Of a stretch of DNA of 64,000 nucleotides, positions 29,712-40,917 are shown in pieces. The stretch covers positions 93,491 through 157,490 of the forward strand of contig WNNJ02000066.1 of the NCBI GenBank assembly GCA_012934845.2, written 5' to 3'. The notes under the pieces were generated by a model. It made no database searches and had not been told where the DNA came from. It saw only the letters and a program-made list of their open reading frames with translations. Each line of letters starts with the position of its first letter. Positions within the stretch are counted from its first letter, which is position 1. The DNA comes from Pomphorhynchus laevis. Its lineage: Eukaryota > Acanthocephala > Palaeacanthocephala > Echinorhynchida > Pomphorhynchidae. A program made the position numbers and the translations under genes.

Positions 29712-30398
29712 GAAAGATTTATTTTAACGTGGCAAATGCGTGCCAGCGCACCATCACATGACCACAACAAAACCAAAATGTAAATCATGTGTCGATAAGG
29801 TGTGAACGGAGGAGGTGTTTGAATGTGATAAAGGAGGAAGCTCGGCGGACGTCGAGAGGGAGTTGATTCGAAGCGAGTGGGGCGGCAACGATGAAGGATC
29901 GGAGAAGGTAGTTGTTAAAGTAATTGGGAACGTGGATTAAGAGGATATGACGGAAACGCAGCGATAGCGAGGTGGGGCGAGTGCTGTCTAAGAAAGTATT
30001 GTTGGTGAACGATGGTGAGCCGACATCGATGAGAAGAAAAGTTACGAGAAGAAGGCGGAGTTTGATGCGAATGTAGATGGTGGGCCAGGAGAGTTGGGCA
30101 AGATATGTGGATGTGTAGTTGAAGCGGCGGAGACGAAATATCACTCGAACAACGAAGTTGATTATTCGTTGTTGGGGTACGATAATCGATTTGGAGAATT
30201 TGTGGAAAGGTTAAGGCAGTAATCGATTTTAGGGAAAAGAAGCGATGAAAGAAGAGACATACAAAAACGGAAGTCGATAAGGGGGCAGATACGGAGGATG
30301 TCATAGGGATTTAATCTAGACAAGCGGACCTTGTCACGGACGAAGGTTTAAGAGAAAGGTGATCATCGAAGTGGAAGCATAAGAAAGTGAGATTTTGG
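29712..30398 (-). mobile_element. B5: 5'-truncated, decayed LINE family B copy
   Basis: Minus-strand 3' fragment with the terminal hairpin region on the left (gcgtgccagcgcac, second arm damaged) and the C-terminal coding part RRFNYTSTYLAQLSWPTIYIR and LIHVPNYFNNYLLRSFIVAA in shifted frames. It ends on the right in a palindromic minisatellite. Confidence 0.8.
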
Positions 30399-30407
30399 AC
30401 TATGAGG

Positions 30408-30506
30408 ATGAGAATTGATGAAATACTCATCAATATGAGTATTGATGAAATACTCATCAATATGAGTATTGATGAAATACTCATCAATATGAGTATTGAT
30501 ACTCAT
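30408..30506. repeat. Palindromic 27-bp minisatellite
   Basis: The unit attgatgaaatactcatcaa + tatgagt is repeated three times (30,414-30,494) with partial units on each side. Because atgagtattgat and atcaatactcat are complementary, every unit can fold on itself or with its neighbours. Confidence 0.85.
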
Positions 30507-30514
30507 ATTATTAT

Positions 30515-30838
30515 TATTATTGTTATTAAAAAAAATTAACAACAAATTGAGCCGAGGCTCTTTACAAGTTGCTTCACAAAATAAAAAGAATAAAAAGAAT
30601 AAGAGTCGTTTTGTCCCTCCCTCATCAGATGAACTACTGAAAATCCCACCGTTGTATTGAGAAGGAAGGGTCATCATCCAGTAGGGCGCAAAAACTTGAA
30701 GCAGTAGACGACAAAACGGTCGCACTCTGAAGCGAATTTCAAGATCGTACGACTCGTTTGGCAAAGCAGTAAACTGCATGCATGTATCTTTGTGTTTTCA
30801 GCATCAGGGGGTGTCCGCGAAGAGAAGGTTACCTCTCA
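30515..30838 (-). mobile_element. CR1-type LINE 3' end, left of B6
   Basis: The minus-strand translation includes FAKRVV followed by an SWNSLQ-like segment, matching the C-terminus FAQRVVSVWNQL of other CR1 copies, and a 3' UTR ending in (aat)n. It continues the fragment at 35,150-35,632; B6 is inserted between them. Confidence 0.6.
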
Positions 30839-30924
30839 GTTGCAGTAAAAAAAACGATTTATTTTAACGTGGCAAATGCGTGCCAGCGCACGCTTACATG
30901 ACCACACCAAAACAAGACTGTGAA

Positions 30925-33900
30925 TCAGGTGTCGAGAAGGTGTGAACGGAGGAGGTGTTTGAATGTGATAAAGGAGGGAGCGCGGCGGACGTCGAGAGGG
31001 AGTTGATTCCAGGCGAGTGAAGCGACGACGAGGAAGGATCGGAGACCAGTTTAAAGTGAGTGAGTTTAAACTATCTTGTTATACATATTAACTACTTACA
31101 ATTGCTTATATTTGGTTATATTAACTTCTATACAATAAATAACATACAATCTAATATACATGCAACGAGAAGAATAAAATTACGAATAAAATCGAAAACC
31201 GTAGTTGTTGGAGTAATTAGGAACGTGGAGTAAGAGGGTATGACAGGAACAAAGCGATAGCGAGGTGGGGCGAGTATCGTCTAAGAAAGGAAGGTTGATG
31301 AACGATGGGGAGCCGACAGCGATGAGACGAAAAGTAACGAGAAGAAGGCGGAGTTTGATGCGGATGTGGATGGTGGGCCAGGAGAGTTGGGCAAAATATG
31401 TGGATGTGTGGTCGAAGCGACGGAGGCGAAAGAGCACTCGAACGGCGGTGTTGATTATTCGTTGTAGGGGTAGGATGATGGATTTTGGAGAATTGGCGAA
31501 AAGGCTAAGGCAGTAATCGATTTTAGGGAAAAGAAGCGATGAAAGAAGAGACATACAAGAACGGAAGTCGATAAGGGGGCGGATACGGCGGATGTCACGA
31601 AGAATTAAGTTAGACGAGCGGACCTTGTCACGGACGAAGGGTTTAAGGGAAAGGTGATCATCGAAATGGAAGCCTAAGAAAGTGAGATTGTGGACTACAG
31701 GGATGATCGATGAGGCAAAAGATACAATGGGAGGAGATATGCTTGGTTTACGGGGAAGGATCCACATTATTTTGGACTTTTCGGCGTTTAGAACGAGATG
31801 GAGATTGGAGAGACGCTTGTAGATAGAAGAGAGACAGTTGGAGGCAGAAATGGCGATGTCGTGTATGCGATGTGCGGGTGCATGAGCATAGATTAGAATG
31901 TCATCGGCGTATTGCATGACGTTAAAGGAGTAAGGTTTGATAAATGGAGAGAGATCGCCAAGCAAAAGAGAGAAAAGCAGGGGACCTAGGACTGAACCTT
32001 GTGGGACCCCGCAAAAAAATAGGGATGGGAGGGGAGGATGATGAATTAGAACAGACGCGAAAGGAACGGTCGGATAGATATGAGGCGAACCATGCTACGG
32101 AGGAGGAAGAAAATCCGTAATCATAACGAAGGCGAGAAAGGAGGACGGAGTGGTCGACAATGTCGAATGCGGAGGAGAGGTCCAGGGAGATGAGAACACT
32201 ATATAGAGCCTTGTCTCGAGAAATGAGTAAGTCGTTGTACACTTTTATGCATGCGATTTCTGTCGAGTGATTAGAGCGGAAAGCGGATTGGAAAGGAGGG
32301 TACAGATTGGATGAGGAGAGATAAGCGTTGATTTGTATTAAGATGAGGCGTTCTAAGAGCTTAGAAAGAGTAGGGAGTAGCGAAATGGGGCGATAGCTAG
32401 AAGGAAGGGAGGGGTCGAGCGATTGTTTCTTAAGGAGGGGACGAACGATTGCGGATTTCCAATGTGAAGGGAAGATACGACTGCGGATGGACGAGTTAAA
32501 CAAGGTTGTGAGAAATGGGGATATCGATGAGCATATAGATTTTAATATGTGGTAGGCAGGGGATCGGCAGGTGAGGTTTTGTTGGGCAAGGACATGAGGA
32601 CAGATGATACTTCTGTAGGTGAGAAAGGGAGAAGATGAAAGAGTTCCGGAAGGATGAGAGTAGACTGGGCAGAGTGGGATAGGATGGAGACCGGGGTGTG
32701 AGAGATCAGCGTGGATACTTTAGTCTGGAGAAATGACGAATAATCATTAGCATTGATGTTGCACGGCGTAGAGGAACGAGCCAGGATTGAGTTAAAAGTA
32801 TGCCAGAGAGTCTTAGAGTTGAATGAAGTGATGATTTTATGCTGCTAGAAGGAGTTGCATTTGGTACGTAGTAGGTTGAGATGAGACCGGCGAAGAGCAA
32901 GATAGGAATCACGGAAAGACGGAGTGATAAAGCGGAAATCGCTTCTGAGCGAGCGGTTATAGACTCGAAAAGCATGGCGGAGTCGACGCTTTGAGAGTAG
33001 GCATTGGATGTCAAACCATGGGGCACGGTGCAAGCGACGGTGTGGGTGAGACTTGAAGGGCAAGAGAATATCGAGAGTGGATGTGAGTTCAGAGTCGAAA
33101 AGAAAGGCGAGATCGTGAGGAGATGAATATGTTATTGTGGGTAATGATAGAGACGATTTGAGTAAGGCAGAGCGGAGAAGGGAGAGGTCAAGATTTCTTC
33201 AAGGGCGACGTTGGATTGTAGGTGTGTGAGGAGGGGTGTGGTTGCGAGCGAGATCAAGGGTGATAAGAAAGTCATCGGATAGACCAGGATCAGAGATGGA
33301 CAGTGAGGTGTGGGCAACAAAATGATCGGGGACAGCGATGATGTCGAGTGCCCCGTTAAGTATATGTGTGGGGGCAGTGGAGATTAGTTTGTAATTGTAG
33401 TTGGATAGAATGTTGATGAAGCGGATGGAATCTGTGGAAGAGGGGCGGTCTGGGTGGATATTGAAGTCGCCTAGAACGAGTGAAGGGATTGAGAACAAAG
33501 CACAATGGGAAAGGAGGTCACCGAGTTCGGTAGAAAATAAGGCTGTATGAGCTGATGAACCAGGACGGTATACAATGGCGAGATCTAGAGTGATCGGGTT
33601 AGAATAACGACAAGTGAGCAATTCAAAAGAGCAAGGACTGAAAGGGGGATTGATTTTGCGAAGAGACGCTGGGTGACGCGCGAATGCGACGATGCCGCCA
33701 TGATTAGAGGATTTAGAAGGGCATGAGCTGAGGGGGCGGGCGGATTCGACTAGGGAGCAACCGGCAGAGAGCAGACGGCGAATGGAAAGGTCGTCAGAAT
33801 CTGAGTGCCAGGATTCGGTGAGGCAGGAGGGATCGATGGATTGCTTGGTGAATAGGTTGAGTATAAGATCGGATTTATTGAGAATAGATCTAGTGTTGAG

Positions 33901-33975
33901 GAGACCGAGGCGGAAACCGTGTGCTGTGGCGAAAGAGTCTAGTGGAGAAGACACATAGGAGAGATGGAGCGCCAT
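30925..33975 (-). pseudogene. B6 ORF2: APE endonuclease / reverse transcriptase, broken
   Basis: The endonuclease part is open at 33,975-33,199 (LLNTRSILNKSDLI, LTESWHSDSDD, SNHGGIVAFARHP, VLGDFNIHPDRP); the SDHF-type motif reads GLSDDFLIT, so the catalytic His is replaced by Asp. RT blocks follow in changing frames: YRPISLLPTLSKLLERLILIQ (32,400 region), motif A DLSSAFDIVDHS, a PRGFS-type shift at motif B where B4 reads CGVPQGSV, and QYADDILIYAHAP (31,910 region). A 147-bp insertion splits the C-terminal codons. The RT sequence is nearly identical to B4, so the breaks are recent. Confidence 0.8.
31050..31196. repeat. Small insertion inside the B6 C-terminal codons
   Basis: About 147 bp not found in other B copies, between ggatcggagacc and gtagttgttgg, which are adjacent in B2. 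It starts with a hairpin (agtttaaa/tttaaact) and contains ataaataacatacaat-type phrases also seen in the leaders of A3 and B'. The bases acc at both edges may be a short target duplication. Confidence 0.55.
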
Positions 33976-34964
33976 CGAATTTTTGGACGGGTTTGGACAA
34001 CTTGAAAAATTTTGTCTATGTTTCGGATTGAGAGTGATGTTTCGCCGTTTTCCTCGCGACGGCGTTTTTCGATGCGGGCTGAAGAGATTTGAGCGATTTC
34101 GGAAGGGGCGCGATCGGGGAAAATTCGAGTGGTTGAAGATGATATGAGTTTGAATCGTTGAGAGAGGACAGAAGACGCGTGAGAGCGATGCTTGAAAACA
34201 ATTTTTAGGAGAGGGGGCTGGGAAGGATTAGATTGAGAAGATTTGTTTAGACGGATGAATGCGACAGGAGAAATGTCCTTGAAAAAGGATGGTTTATCCG
34301 CAGGAACAATGGACGAGAGGATGGATCTGAAGGCGGAAACATCGTGGTCCAGACGTGCTTGTGGAGATAAGGAGTTAGAAGGCGTGATGTTAGTAACAAT
34401 GACGCAACGATCGCGAGAAGCAAAGCGCTTCCGTAAAGGAGGACGACTGACGTGAGTAGGTGAGATCACGATAGAAGAGCTGTCAGTTGATGATTTGGAG
34501 GGATTTGGTTTGACGACCGGAGACATAGAGGATAATGATAATAAAGAGGGTGGCAAGCGATGTGAGGAAAGGTTATGAGTGGAAGGATAGTGGAGATTGG
34601 TGGAGGTGATTTTGATTGATGGATGCAAGTTATTGAGAAACGAGACGGGAAGGACGGGACGTGGGGTGTCGGGAAGTGAAGATGACATGGAATGGGAAGT
34701 GTATATGGTGGCAGGGTCGGTGGGTGGAGAAAGGACATTAGAAACGACGGGGGTAGTTTGAGTTGACGTGTTGGATGTTGATATGTGCTTATTGGAAAGG
34801 TTGCATATTAGTTTGTTGGCACAAAAACCACATACGAAGTCTTCTTTAGCCTTATTCTTGTCGCAGGTGATTGTTGTCCAGACGCTGCAGTCGTGTATCG
34901 AGCACTGTACTTGCAGTTGTCCATAGTTGGTGTCGGTCTTAGTTATTTTCTTACGTCCTCCCAT
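33939..34964 (-). CDS. B6 ORF1 (zinc-binding, RNA-binding type)
   Basis: 341 codons, ATG at 34,964, no stop until 33,939. N-terminal zinc pattern VQCSIHDCSVWT ... FVCGFC (residues ~20-47), a Ser/Pro-rich middle, then DRCVIVTNI, RLDHDVSAFRSIL, LLKIVFKHRSHASSVLS and the terminal TRPKIRWRSIS. The last 37 nt overlap the ORF2 start in the -1 frame, as in B'. ORF1 proteins of LINEs of this kind form RNPs with element RNA; the order zinc pattern plus RRM-like C-terminus is shared by B', F1 and G1. This is the only ORF1 of family B in the window without a stop. Confidence 0.85.
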   Translation of the reverse strand: MGGRKKITKTDTNYGQLQVQCSIHDCSVWTTITCDKNKAKEDFVCGFCANKLICNLSNKHISTSNTSTQTTPVVSNVLSPPTDPATIYTSHSMSSSLPDTPRPVLPVSFLNNLHPSIKITSTNLHYPSTHNLSSHRLPPSLLSLSSMSPVVKPNPSKSSTDSSSIVISPTHVSRPPLRKRFASRDRCVIVTNITPSNSLSPQARLDHDVSAFRSILSSIVPADKPSFFKDISPVAFIRLNKSSQSNPSQPPLLKIVFKHRSHASSVLSQRFKLISSSTTRIFPDRAPSEIAQISSARIEKRRREENGETSLSIRNIDKIFQVVQTRPKIRWRSISPMCLLH

Positions 34965-34967
34965 AAA

Positions 34968-35032
34968 CGATGGTTGCCGTCGATGGTTGTCGTCGATGGT
35001 TGTCGTCGATGGTTGTCGTCGATGGTTGTCGT
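34968..35032 (-). repeat. Five 13-bp monomers in the B6 5' UTR
   Basis: Five tandem copies of cgatggttgtcgt (plus-strand sense; the first has one change) end directly next to the ORF1 ATG. They resemble the promoter monomers known from some LINEs, but no function is shown here. Confidence 0.85.
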
Positions 35033-35149
35033 CGATGTATACTTTGTAATTTGTGTATGTTGTTTTATTGTATGTTGATTAGAAACCAAAATCTGTTTAG
35101 GATCCCTTTGTAAATAGTTATTTGTTATCAGCTTAGAATTTCAAACTGT

Positions 35150-35632
35150 AGATGTGACAGTAGATGTGACAGCAGTTGATGTGACAGTGGATGATCTTTA
35201 GTATGCAGAATTTTCCAAACAAAAGAGAGATCTCGCTTGTCACGGATATATCGCAGACAAGGCATATTTAATATCTGGAGGCGTATCGCGTAGCCAAAAA
35301 TATGCAGCCCTGAGACTAATTTAGTTGTTGATCTGAACACTTTCTCCAATGCACGACGCTCATAGGTAGTTTCGGGATAACAAGCTGGCGATGCGTATAA
35401 GATATGGCTCAAGAAAAACGCATTTACTAAGGTATGGTAACATTTACTAAGGTATGGTAAGATATGGCTCAAGAAAAACGCATTTACTAAGGTATGGTAA
35501 CATAACGGATCTATGCCTATCAGAGATCGACGAGTATGTCCTATTAAGCCTTTTATGATGCAACACACGTAGTCTGAATGCTTTCGAGTGGATAAGTCAG
35601 CATAAACCCAAACTCCCAAATCTTTATATTAT
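35150..35632 (-). mobile_element. CR1-type LINE fragment (RT C-terminus), right of B6
   Basis: The minus-strand frame at 35,619-35,128 encodes LGVWVYADLSTRKHSDYVC, SHILYASPACYPETTYERRAL and VWKILHTKDHPL. It contains an internal duplication (35,401-35,500) and four copies of gatgtgacag next to B6. It continues left of B6 at 30,838. Confidence 0.75.
35401..35500. repeat. 60-bp tandem duplication within a CR1 fragment
   Basis: 35,401-35,460 is repeated in its first 40 bp at 35,461-35,500; inside it catttactaaggtatggtaa occurs three times. At protein level this duplicates CYHTLVNAFFLSHIL. Confidence 0.9.
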
Positions 35633-36955
35633 TATTAATATTTCAACAGCACAGCACATAAAAGCATGGCTTATTTGGCTGGTTCACTGCAGAAAAAAAG
35701 AAAATATAATAAAAGTATCACAAATATGGAAAAGCAGCTTTCCCCATGGACATCCTCCATCCGTAATTTCTTTTTGAATTCGTTGATATTGCTACTGCAC
35801 ACTGTTGACTCTCCAAGCCTATTCCACAGAGATACAACTCGCCGATCAAATTGGACAGCTCGTGATTTTCTTATCCTTTCACGTCGCAGGGTTAAACCAT
35901 GGCCTCGGAGGATATTGGATGAGCGCAAATGAAGACAATCTCGAAGTGGATGATCCAAATCATTAAGAATTTGCCAGACCATACTCATATCGATGTACCG
36001 GCGGGTCCACGTGACAGTCTCAAGTCTAAGTGCTTTTAATCGATCAGGGTACGACAAAAATTTCAGTTGCGGTGCTAGCTTGGTAGCTCTATGAAGTACC
36101 CTCTCTGAACTAATATGTTCTTTTGAATTTTGGGGATACACACACGGCGCAGCATATAGAAGACGGCTCAACACATGAGCAAAGATTAGCGGACGTAGGG
36201 CAAATTGATTGAGTGCAATGAAAGTGCGTCGAAGTTGACCGATTATCCCCAACGCATTTGAACAAGCATGTTCAGTATGTGTGACGGTACTCAAATCACT
36301 GTTTATCCACACTCCCAAGTCCTTATATTTGCTCACTCGTTCTATATCACTGCTTTGAAAGCTATAATTAACTAAAGATTGAGCATTTCCGCCACGAACA
36401 CGTAAATGTTTGCATTTTGATATATTTACAATCAACCTATTGAGCAGAGCCAAATTTCCGACTTCATCGATATCCCGTTGCAGTTTAAATATATCATTCG
36501 GTGATCGATTTGCCCCCTCCCCCAGATTTTCAAATCGTCTGCATATAAAAGCATCCGAGATTCAATAAATTCTGGGATATCGTTGATGTAGACACTAAAT
36601 ATCAATGGACCCAATACTGAACCTTGAGGAACCCTTATATTACATGGCCGCGAAGAAGAGTTAAAATTATCTTCATGCACACAATAACTACGATTGCTTA
36701 ATAACGATTCAATCCATCTAACAAGCAAAAATGGAATGCCACTTTTCTCTAGTTTATTTAGGAGGAATCTATAGTCTACTCTGTCAAATGCCTTAGAGAA
36801 ATCGAAGAATATGATGTCAGTAGCAATGGATACGGCTTTATTAGCTGACCAATCAAGATGGGCTGCGAGTAGATTAGTAACTGTCGAATAACCCTTACGG
36901 AAACCATGTTGCTCAGAAGCTATTACATTATTCTCACTATAAAACTTGACCATAT
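35633..36955 (-). mobile_element. C2a: CR1-type LINE, 5'-truncated copy
   Basis: Minus-strand copy with (taa)n tail on the left. RT is open in two overlapping frames: 36,953-36,432 (QHGFRKGYSTVTNL, FFDFSKAFDRVDYRF, RVPQGSVLGPLIFSVYIND, YADDLKIWGRG) and 36,453-35,671 (C-terminus YKDLGVWINSDLS, SLWNRLGESTV). A frame change lies just after the YADD motif. It is about 95% identical to C2b, whose tail it abuts. Confidence 0.85.
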
Positions 36956-36956
36956 T

Positions 36957-38598
36957 ATTATAAATGTTTCAACAGCACATAAAAGCATGGCTTAATTGGC
37001 TGGTTCACTGCAGAAAAAAAGAAAATATAATAAAAGTATCACAAATACAGAAAAGCAGCCTTCCCCATGGCATCCTCCATCCGTAATTTCTTTTTGAATT
37101 CGTTGATATTGCTACTGCACACTGTCGACTCTCCAAGCCTATTCCAGAGAGATACAACTCGCCGATCAAATTGGACAGCTCGTGATTTTCTTATCCTTTC
37201 ACGTCGCATGGTTAAACCATGGCCTCGGAGGATATTGGATGAGCGCAAATGAAGACAATCTCGAAGTGGATGATCCAAATCATTAAGAATTTGCCAGACC
37301 ATACTCATATCGATGTACCGGCGGGTCCACGTGACAGTCTCAAGTCTAAGTGCTTTTAATCGATCAGGGTACGACAAAAATTTCAGTTGCGGTGCTAGCT
37401 TGGTAGCTCTATGAAGTACCCTCTCTGAACTAATATGTTCTTTTGAATTTTGGGGATACACACACGGCGCAGCATATAGAAGACGGCTCAACACATGAGC
37501 AAAGATTAGCGGACGTAGGGCAAATTGATTGAGTGCAATGAAAGTACGTCGAAGTTGACCGATTATCCCCAACGCATTTTAACAAGCATGTTCAGTATGT
37601 GTGACGGTACTCAAATCACTGTTTATCCACACTCCCAAGTCCTTATATTTGTTCACTCGTTCTATATCACTGCTTTGAAAGCTATAATTAACTAAAGATT
37701 GAGCATTTCCGCCACAAACACGTAAATGTTTGCATTTTGATATATTTACAATCAACCTATTGAGCAGAGCCCAATTTTCGACTTCATCGATATCCCGTTG
37801 CAGTTTGACTATATCATTGGGTGAACAAATCGCCCGCCAGATTTTCGAATCGTCTGCATATAAAAGCATCCGAGAATCAATAAATTCCGGGATATCGTTG
37901 ATGTAGACACTAAATATCAATGGACCCAATACTAAACCTTGATGAACCCTTATATTACATGGCCGCGAAGAAGAGTAAAAATTATCTACATGCACACAAT
38001 AACTACGATTGCTTAAAAACGATTCAATCCATCTAACAAGCAAAAATGGAATGCCACTTTTCTCTAGTTTATTTAGGAGGAGTCTATGGTCTACTCTGTC
38101 AAATGCCTTAGAGAAATCGAAGAATATGATGTCAGTAGCAATTGATACGGCTTTATTAGCTGACCAATCAAGATGGGCAGCGAGTAGATTAGTAACTGTC
38201 GAATAACCCTTACGGAAACCATGTTGCTCAGAAGCTATTACATTATTCTCACTATAAAACTTGACCATATAACCATGTATAATTCGCTCTAACATTCTAC
38301 AACATAAGCAAGTAATACTTACTGGTCTATAATTGTCTACTGAAGATCTATCACCCTTTTTGAAGATGGGGTGAATGATCGATTGTTTCCACTCTTTTGG
38401 AAGATTCGTATCAATAATAGATTGTCGAAATATGTTACAAAGTGGTGTATATATTGAGTCTGCTATTCGACGAAGATATATCGAAGGTAACAAATCAGCA
38501 CCTTTGGAGTTTGTCTCTTTAAGACGATGCAGTTCAGCTAAAACTTTCTCAGGAGTTATCAAATTAGCTATGTCTAAACTAGGATATGAAACACTAGC
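36957..38598 (-). mobile_element. C2b: CR1-type LINE, 5'-truncated copy
   Basis: Same subfamily and orientation as C2a but longer. RT at 38,562-37,579 (ADLLPSIYLRRI, KKGDRSSVDNYRPVSITCLC, FFDFSKAFDRVDHRLL, RVHQGLVLGPLIF where C2a has RVPQGSVLGP, and YADDSKIWR). A stop after THTEHAC separates it from the C-terminal frame 37,572-37,039. It is cut at 38,598 by a short segment with a perfect hairpin. Its (aat)n tail is the landing point of C2a. Confidence 0.85.
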
Positions 38599-38602
38599 AC
38601 CT

Positions 38603-38629
38603 CTTGTAGGGCTGAGGCAGCCCTACAAG
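38603..38629. repeat. 12-bp perfect hairpin with 3-nt loop
   Basis: Arms cttgtagggctg (38,603-38,614) and cagccctacaag (38,618-38,629), loop agg. It sits at the broken 5' edge of C2b. It could be a terminator-like or mobile-element-end structure; nothing else nearby explains it. Confidence 0.85.
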
Positions 38630-38639
38630 CCCTGACACA

Positions 38640-39095
38640 AACAGCGCTTTTTCATACGTTTAAGTTTTGTAATTTTGTTCTGATCTCTACTATATTCATC
38701 GAAGGAAGTGGTCACACATTTATAGTTTCGGATCCTTATATATCTCTGTTTATTATTATAGATACATCGACAAGGTAAGCACATTGCTTGTGAAGTCAGA
38801 AACCGAAAAATTAAAAAGAGAAAAAAGAGAAACAAAACAGAAATCAGCTAAAATGTGTCCTGAGTCGCTATTTGAATTTTTTTTGAAGTTGTTGCGCAAA
38901 CGACATATGCAGACAAGCTGTTCCAAACCCCAAATCATCTTCTCTTAGCGAAAATTCTACTAATTGGACCTTTAAAATTTCGAGTATATCAAGATATAAC
39001 ATTACGTAACGAGGGTACACGATAAGTGGCTTTCCTCAGAACTCGCTCATATAAATTCAATTCAACTCTAAGTTGGCGGTATGACACTGGATTTA
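38640..39095 (-). mobile_element. CR1-type LINE, decayed C-terminal fragment
   Basis: The minus-strand translation includes YRQLRVELNLYERVLRKATY, then RVPSLRNV, matching the C-terminal ELNLYE-x-LRKATH segment of G1. Stops follow. The left part (38,640-38,850) is AT-rich and not clearly assignable. Confidence 0.5.
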
Positions 39096-39099
39096 CCTT

Positions 39100-40740
39100 T
39101 AATTGTCCTTCGTGCTTTTAAAATCCGTCTAGATTGCCTTCTAATTCCGATTTTCTTGAAATTTGTAAGTTTAGAATCAATTTACTAATTAATCTCGAAA
39201 CCAATATTCTTAGTGCGCTCTTAATAGTATCGCTTCTTCTTAGTCTCATTGCACACGCTTCCACTACAAATTCAGATCATTGTTTTCCGATCATTTTCTC
39301 ATTGTTAATTTCACTATCCCGTGCACTCCTGTTCACACCTCTTCAACTTTAAGTCGACTATACAACTCCTCGACCTTCCTCTCTTGCACTCCGCTATTCT
39401 TAACTCTAATATTTTGCCATCTAATGTAACTTTTTAAAACTGATAGTCTTCTATCCACACTTATCAACCATGAATTCTCAACCATTCTCGATTATAGTTT
39501 ACTTCGCCAATCGTGAATTGTTAAACGCTCCTCGTTTTCATCTTGGTTCGACTCGGACTGTGGAGTTTCTAAGCTCATTCTGCGTTATTATTTTAGTCTT
39601 TATTCGTTTTCTCAAACGTGGTCACACTCCTATATCTAGTCATCGTGCTCATTACTTAAATCTCCGACGCTTTCATCCTTCTCTTCTACGTAATAAATGT
39701 TAACGTTACTGACAAAATAAAATCGCATCATCGTCTGATCGAAATTATACTTGAAAAACATTTTATTCTTGGAAAACATTTATATTTATTCTATTCTCGC
39801 ACGCTCTTCAAATGCTAATATCGATCCTCACGAGGTTTCCTCTCATTTCCAGTCTTAAATAACTACGATCATTTCCTCTGTCCATGTAAATCAACAATCG
39901 TCGTCTTGCTCATCATGCATATTTCAAATTAAGCTCTCTCATATTTTACCTCTTTTCCGACAAAGTCTCTAAGGTTCTCTGCTCTATGACCATCGTATAT
40001 TTGCCTGCCGACCGTATCCCATTATATATATTCCATTCACTTAAATCTATTCATTCCATTATATCCTCATTACTTATAACAATTATCAGCTGTTTAATTC
40101 GTAGCTGTATTGTTTCAGCGAACTGGAAAGCAGTCATCGTACGTCATCTTCTAAAAAAACCGTCTCTTGATATTTTGATTCCAAATTCATCTAACCCGAT
40201 TTATCTTCCTTTGACCTTATCTAAACTCCTTGAGTGTCTTGTGTTTTATCAAATCAATTCATACTTTGATTCCTTAAATTTATACCGCCTTTTTAATATG
40301 CCTTCTTTTCTAATCACTCTACTGAACTCGTTTTCCAAAAAGTTTTCAGAGATCTACTTTTCTTTCAATATGAAACTATGTAGTTTCGTAATCTCTCTTG
40401 GCATGTCTTCTGCTTTATATATTGTCGATCATTGTATCCTACTTTTTCGGCTTCGTCTCGACTATGATTTCACAGTTCGTACTGTAGCCTGGTTCACATC
40501 TTATTTGTCCAAACGCGCTTTTTGTTTTTAATCAAGCTTTTCTTCATCTCTATATTCTTCAATCTGGCACGGTGTTCCACGAAACTCTGTTTTAGATAAT
40601 ATCATTTTTTTCCTTCTCGGCGACTTGTCTGATATAACTCGTGACTATAACTTTCATCTGATGTAGTATGCCGATGATATCCTCCTCTATTCTCAAGCAC
40701 ATAAACCCTGTATCTATGTATATTATCATTTAGGCATTTG
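39100..40740 (+). mobile_element. E2: old, heavily decayed B-like LINE (EN to RT)
   Basis: Recognisable only by pieces: an HASTTNSDHCFPIIF segment (endonuclease end), RHLLKKPSLDILIPNSSNPI, KLLECLVFYQINSYFDS, LGMSSALYIVDHCILL and YADDILL-like DNA near 40,670. Stops and frame changes are frequent. Similar decay in E1 suggests both date from an older burst than B1-B6. Confidence 0.6.
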
Positions 40741-40917
40741 AGTGGAATGCAGCTTTTTAGTTGAGTCCAGCTTCGAAACCTTATTATTAATCAAGATATT
40801 AGTTCGAACGAAAAGGTCATAAGTCTATAATTGTTGCTTTGATTTATTGTAAGTAGTTAAATTTCCTGAATTATAGAAAATTAGGCTGGTATTATCATTT
40901 AGCTTTCATCTAAAGAT

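Larger units (their letters stand above)
30843..35147 (-). mobile_element. B6: full-length LINE family B, with small insertion
   Basis: Minus-strand element from the leader at 35,147 to the A-rich tail at 30,850. Its leader starts with agtttgaaattctaag, nearly identical to the first bases of A3. It has five 13-bp repeats before ORF1, intact ORF1, an ORF2 in several frames and the 3' hairpin (about 30,881-30,896). A ~147-bp foreign piece is inserted at 31,050-31,196. Confidence 0.85.

Noticed and set aside
30363-30779. 138-residue minus-strand open frame
   Set aside because: It consists of a CR1 3' UTR, an AAT tail and the palindromic minisatellite (repeated INTHIDEYF); it is not a gene.
34893-35078. 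Plus-strand open frame across the B6 leader (RWLSSMVVVD repeats)
   Set aside because: It is the antisense translation of the 13-bp leader monomers of B6.
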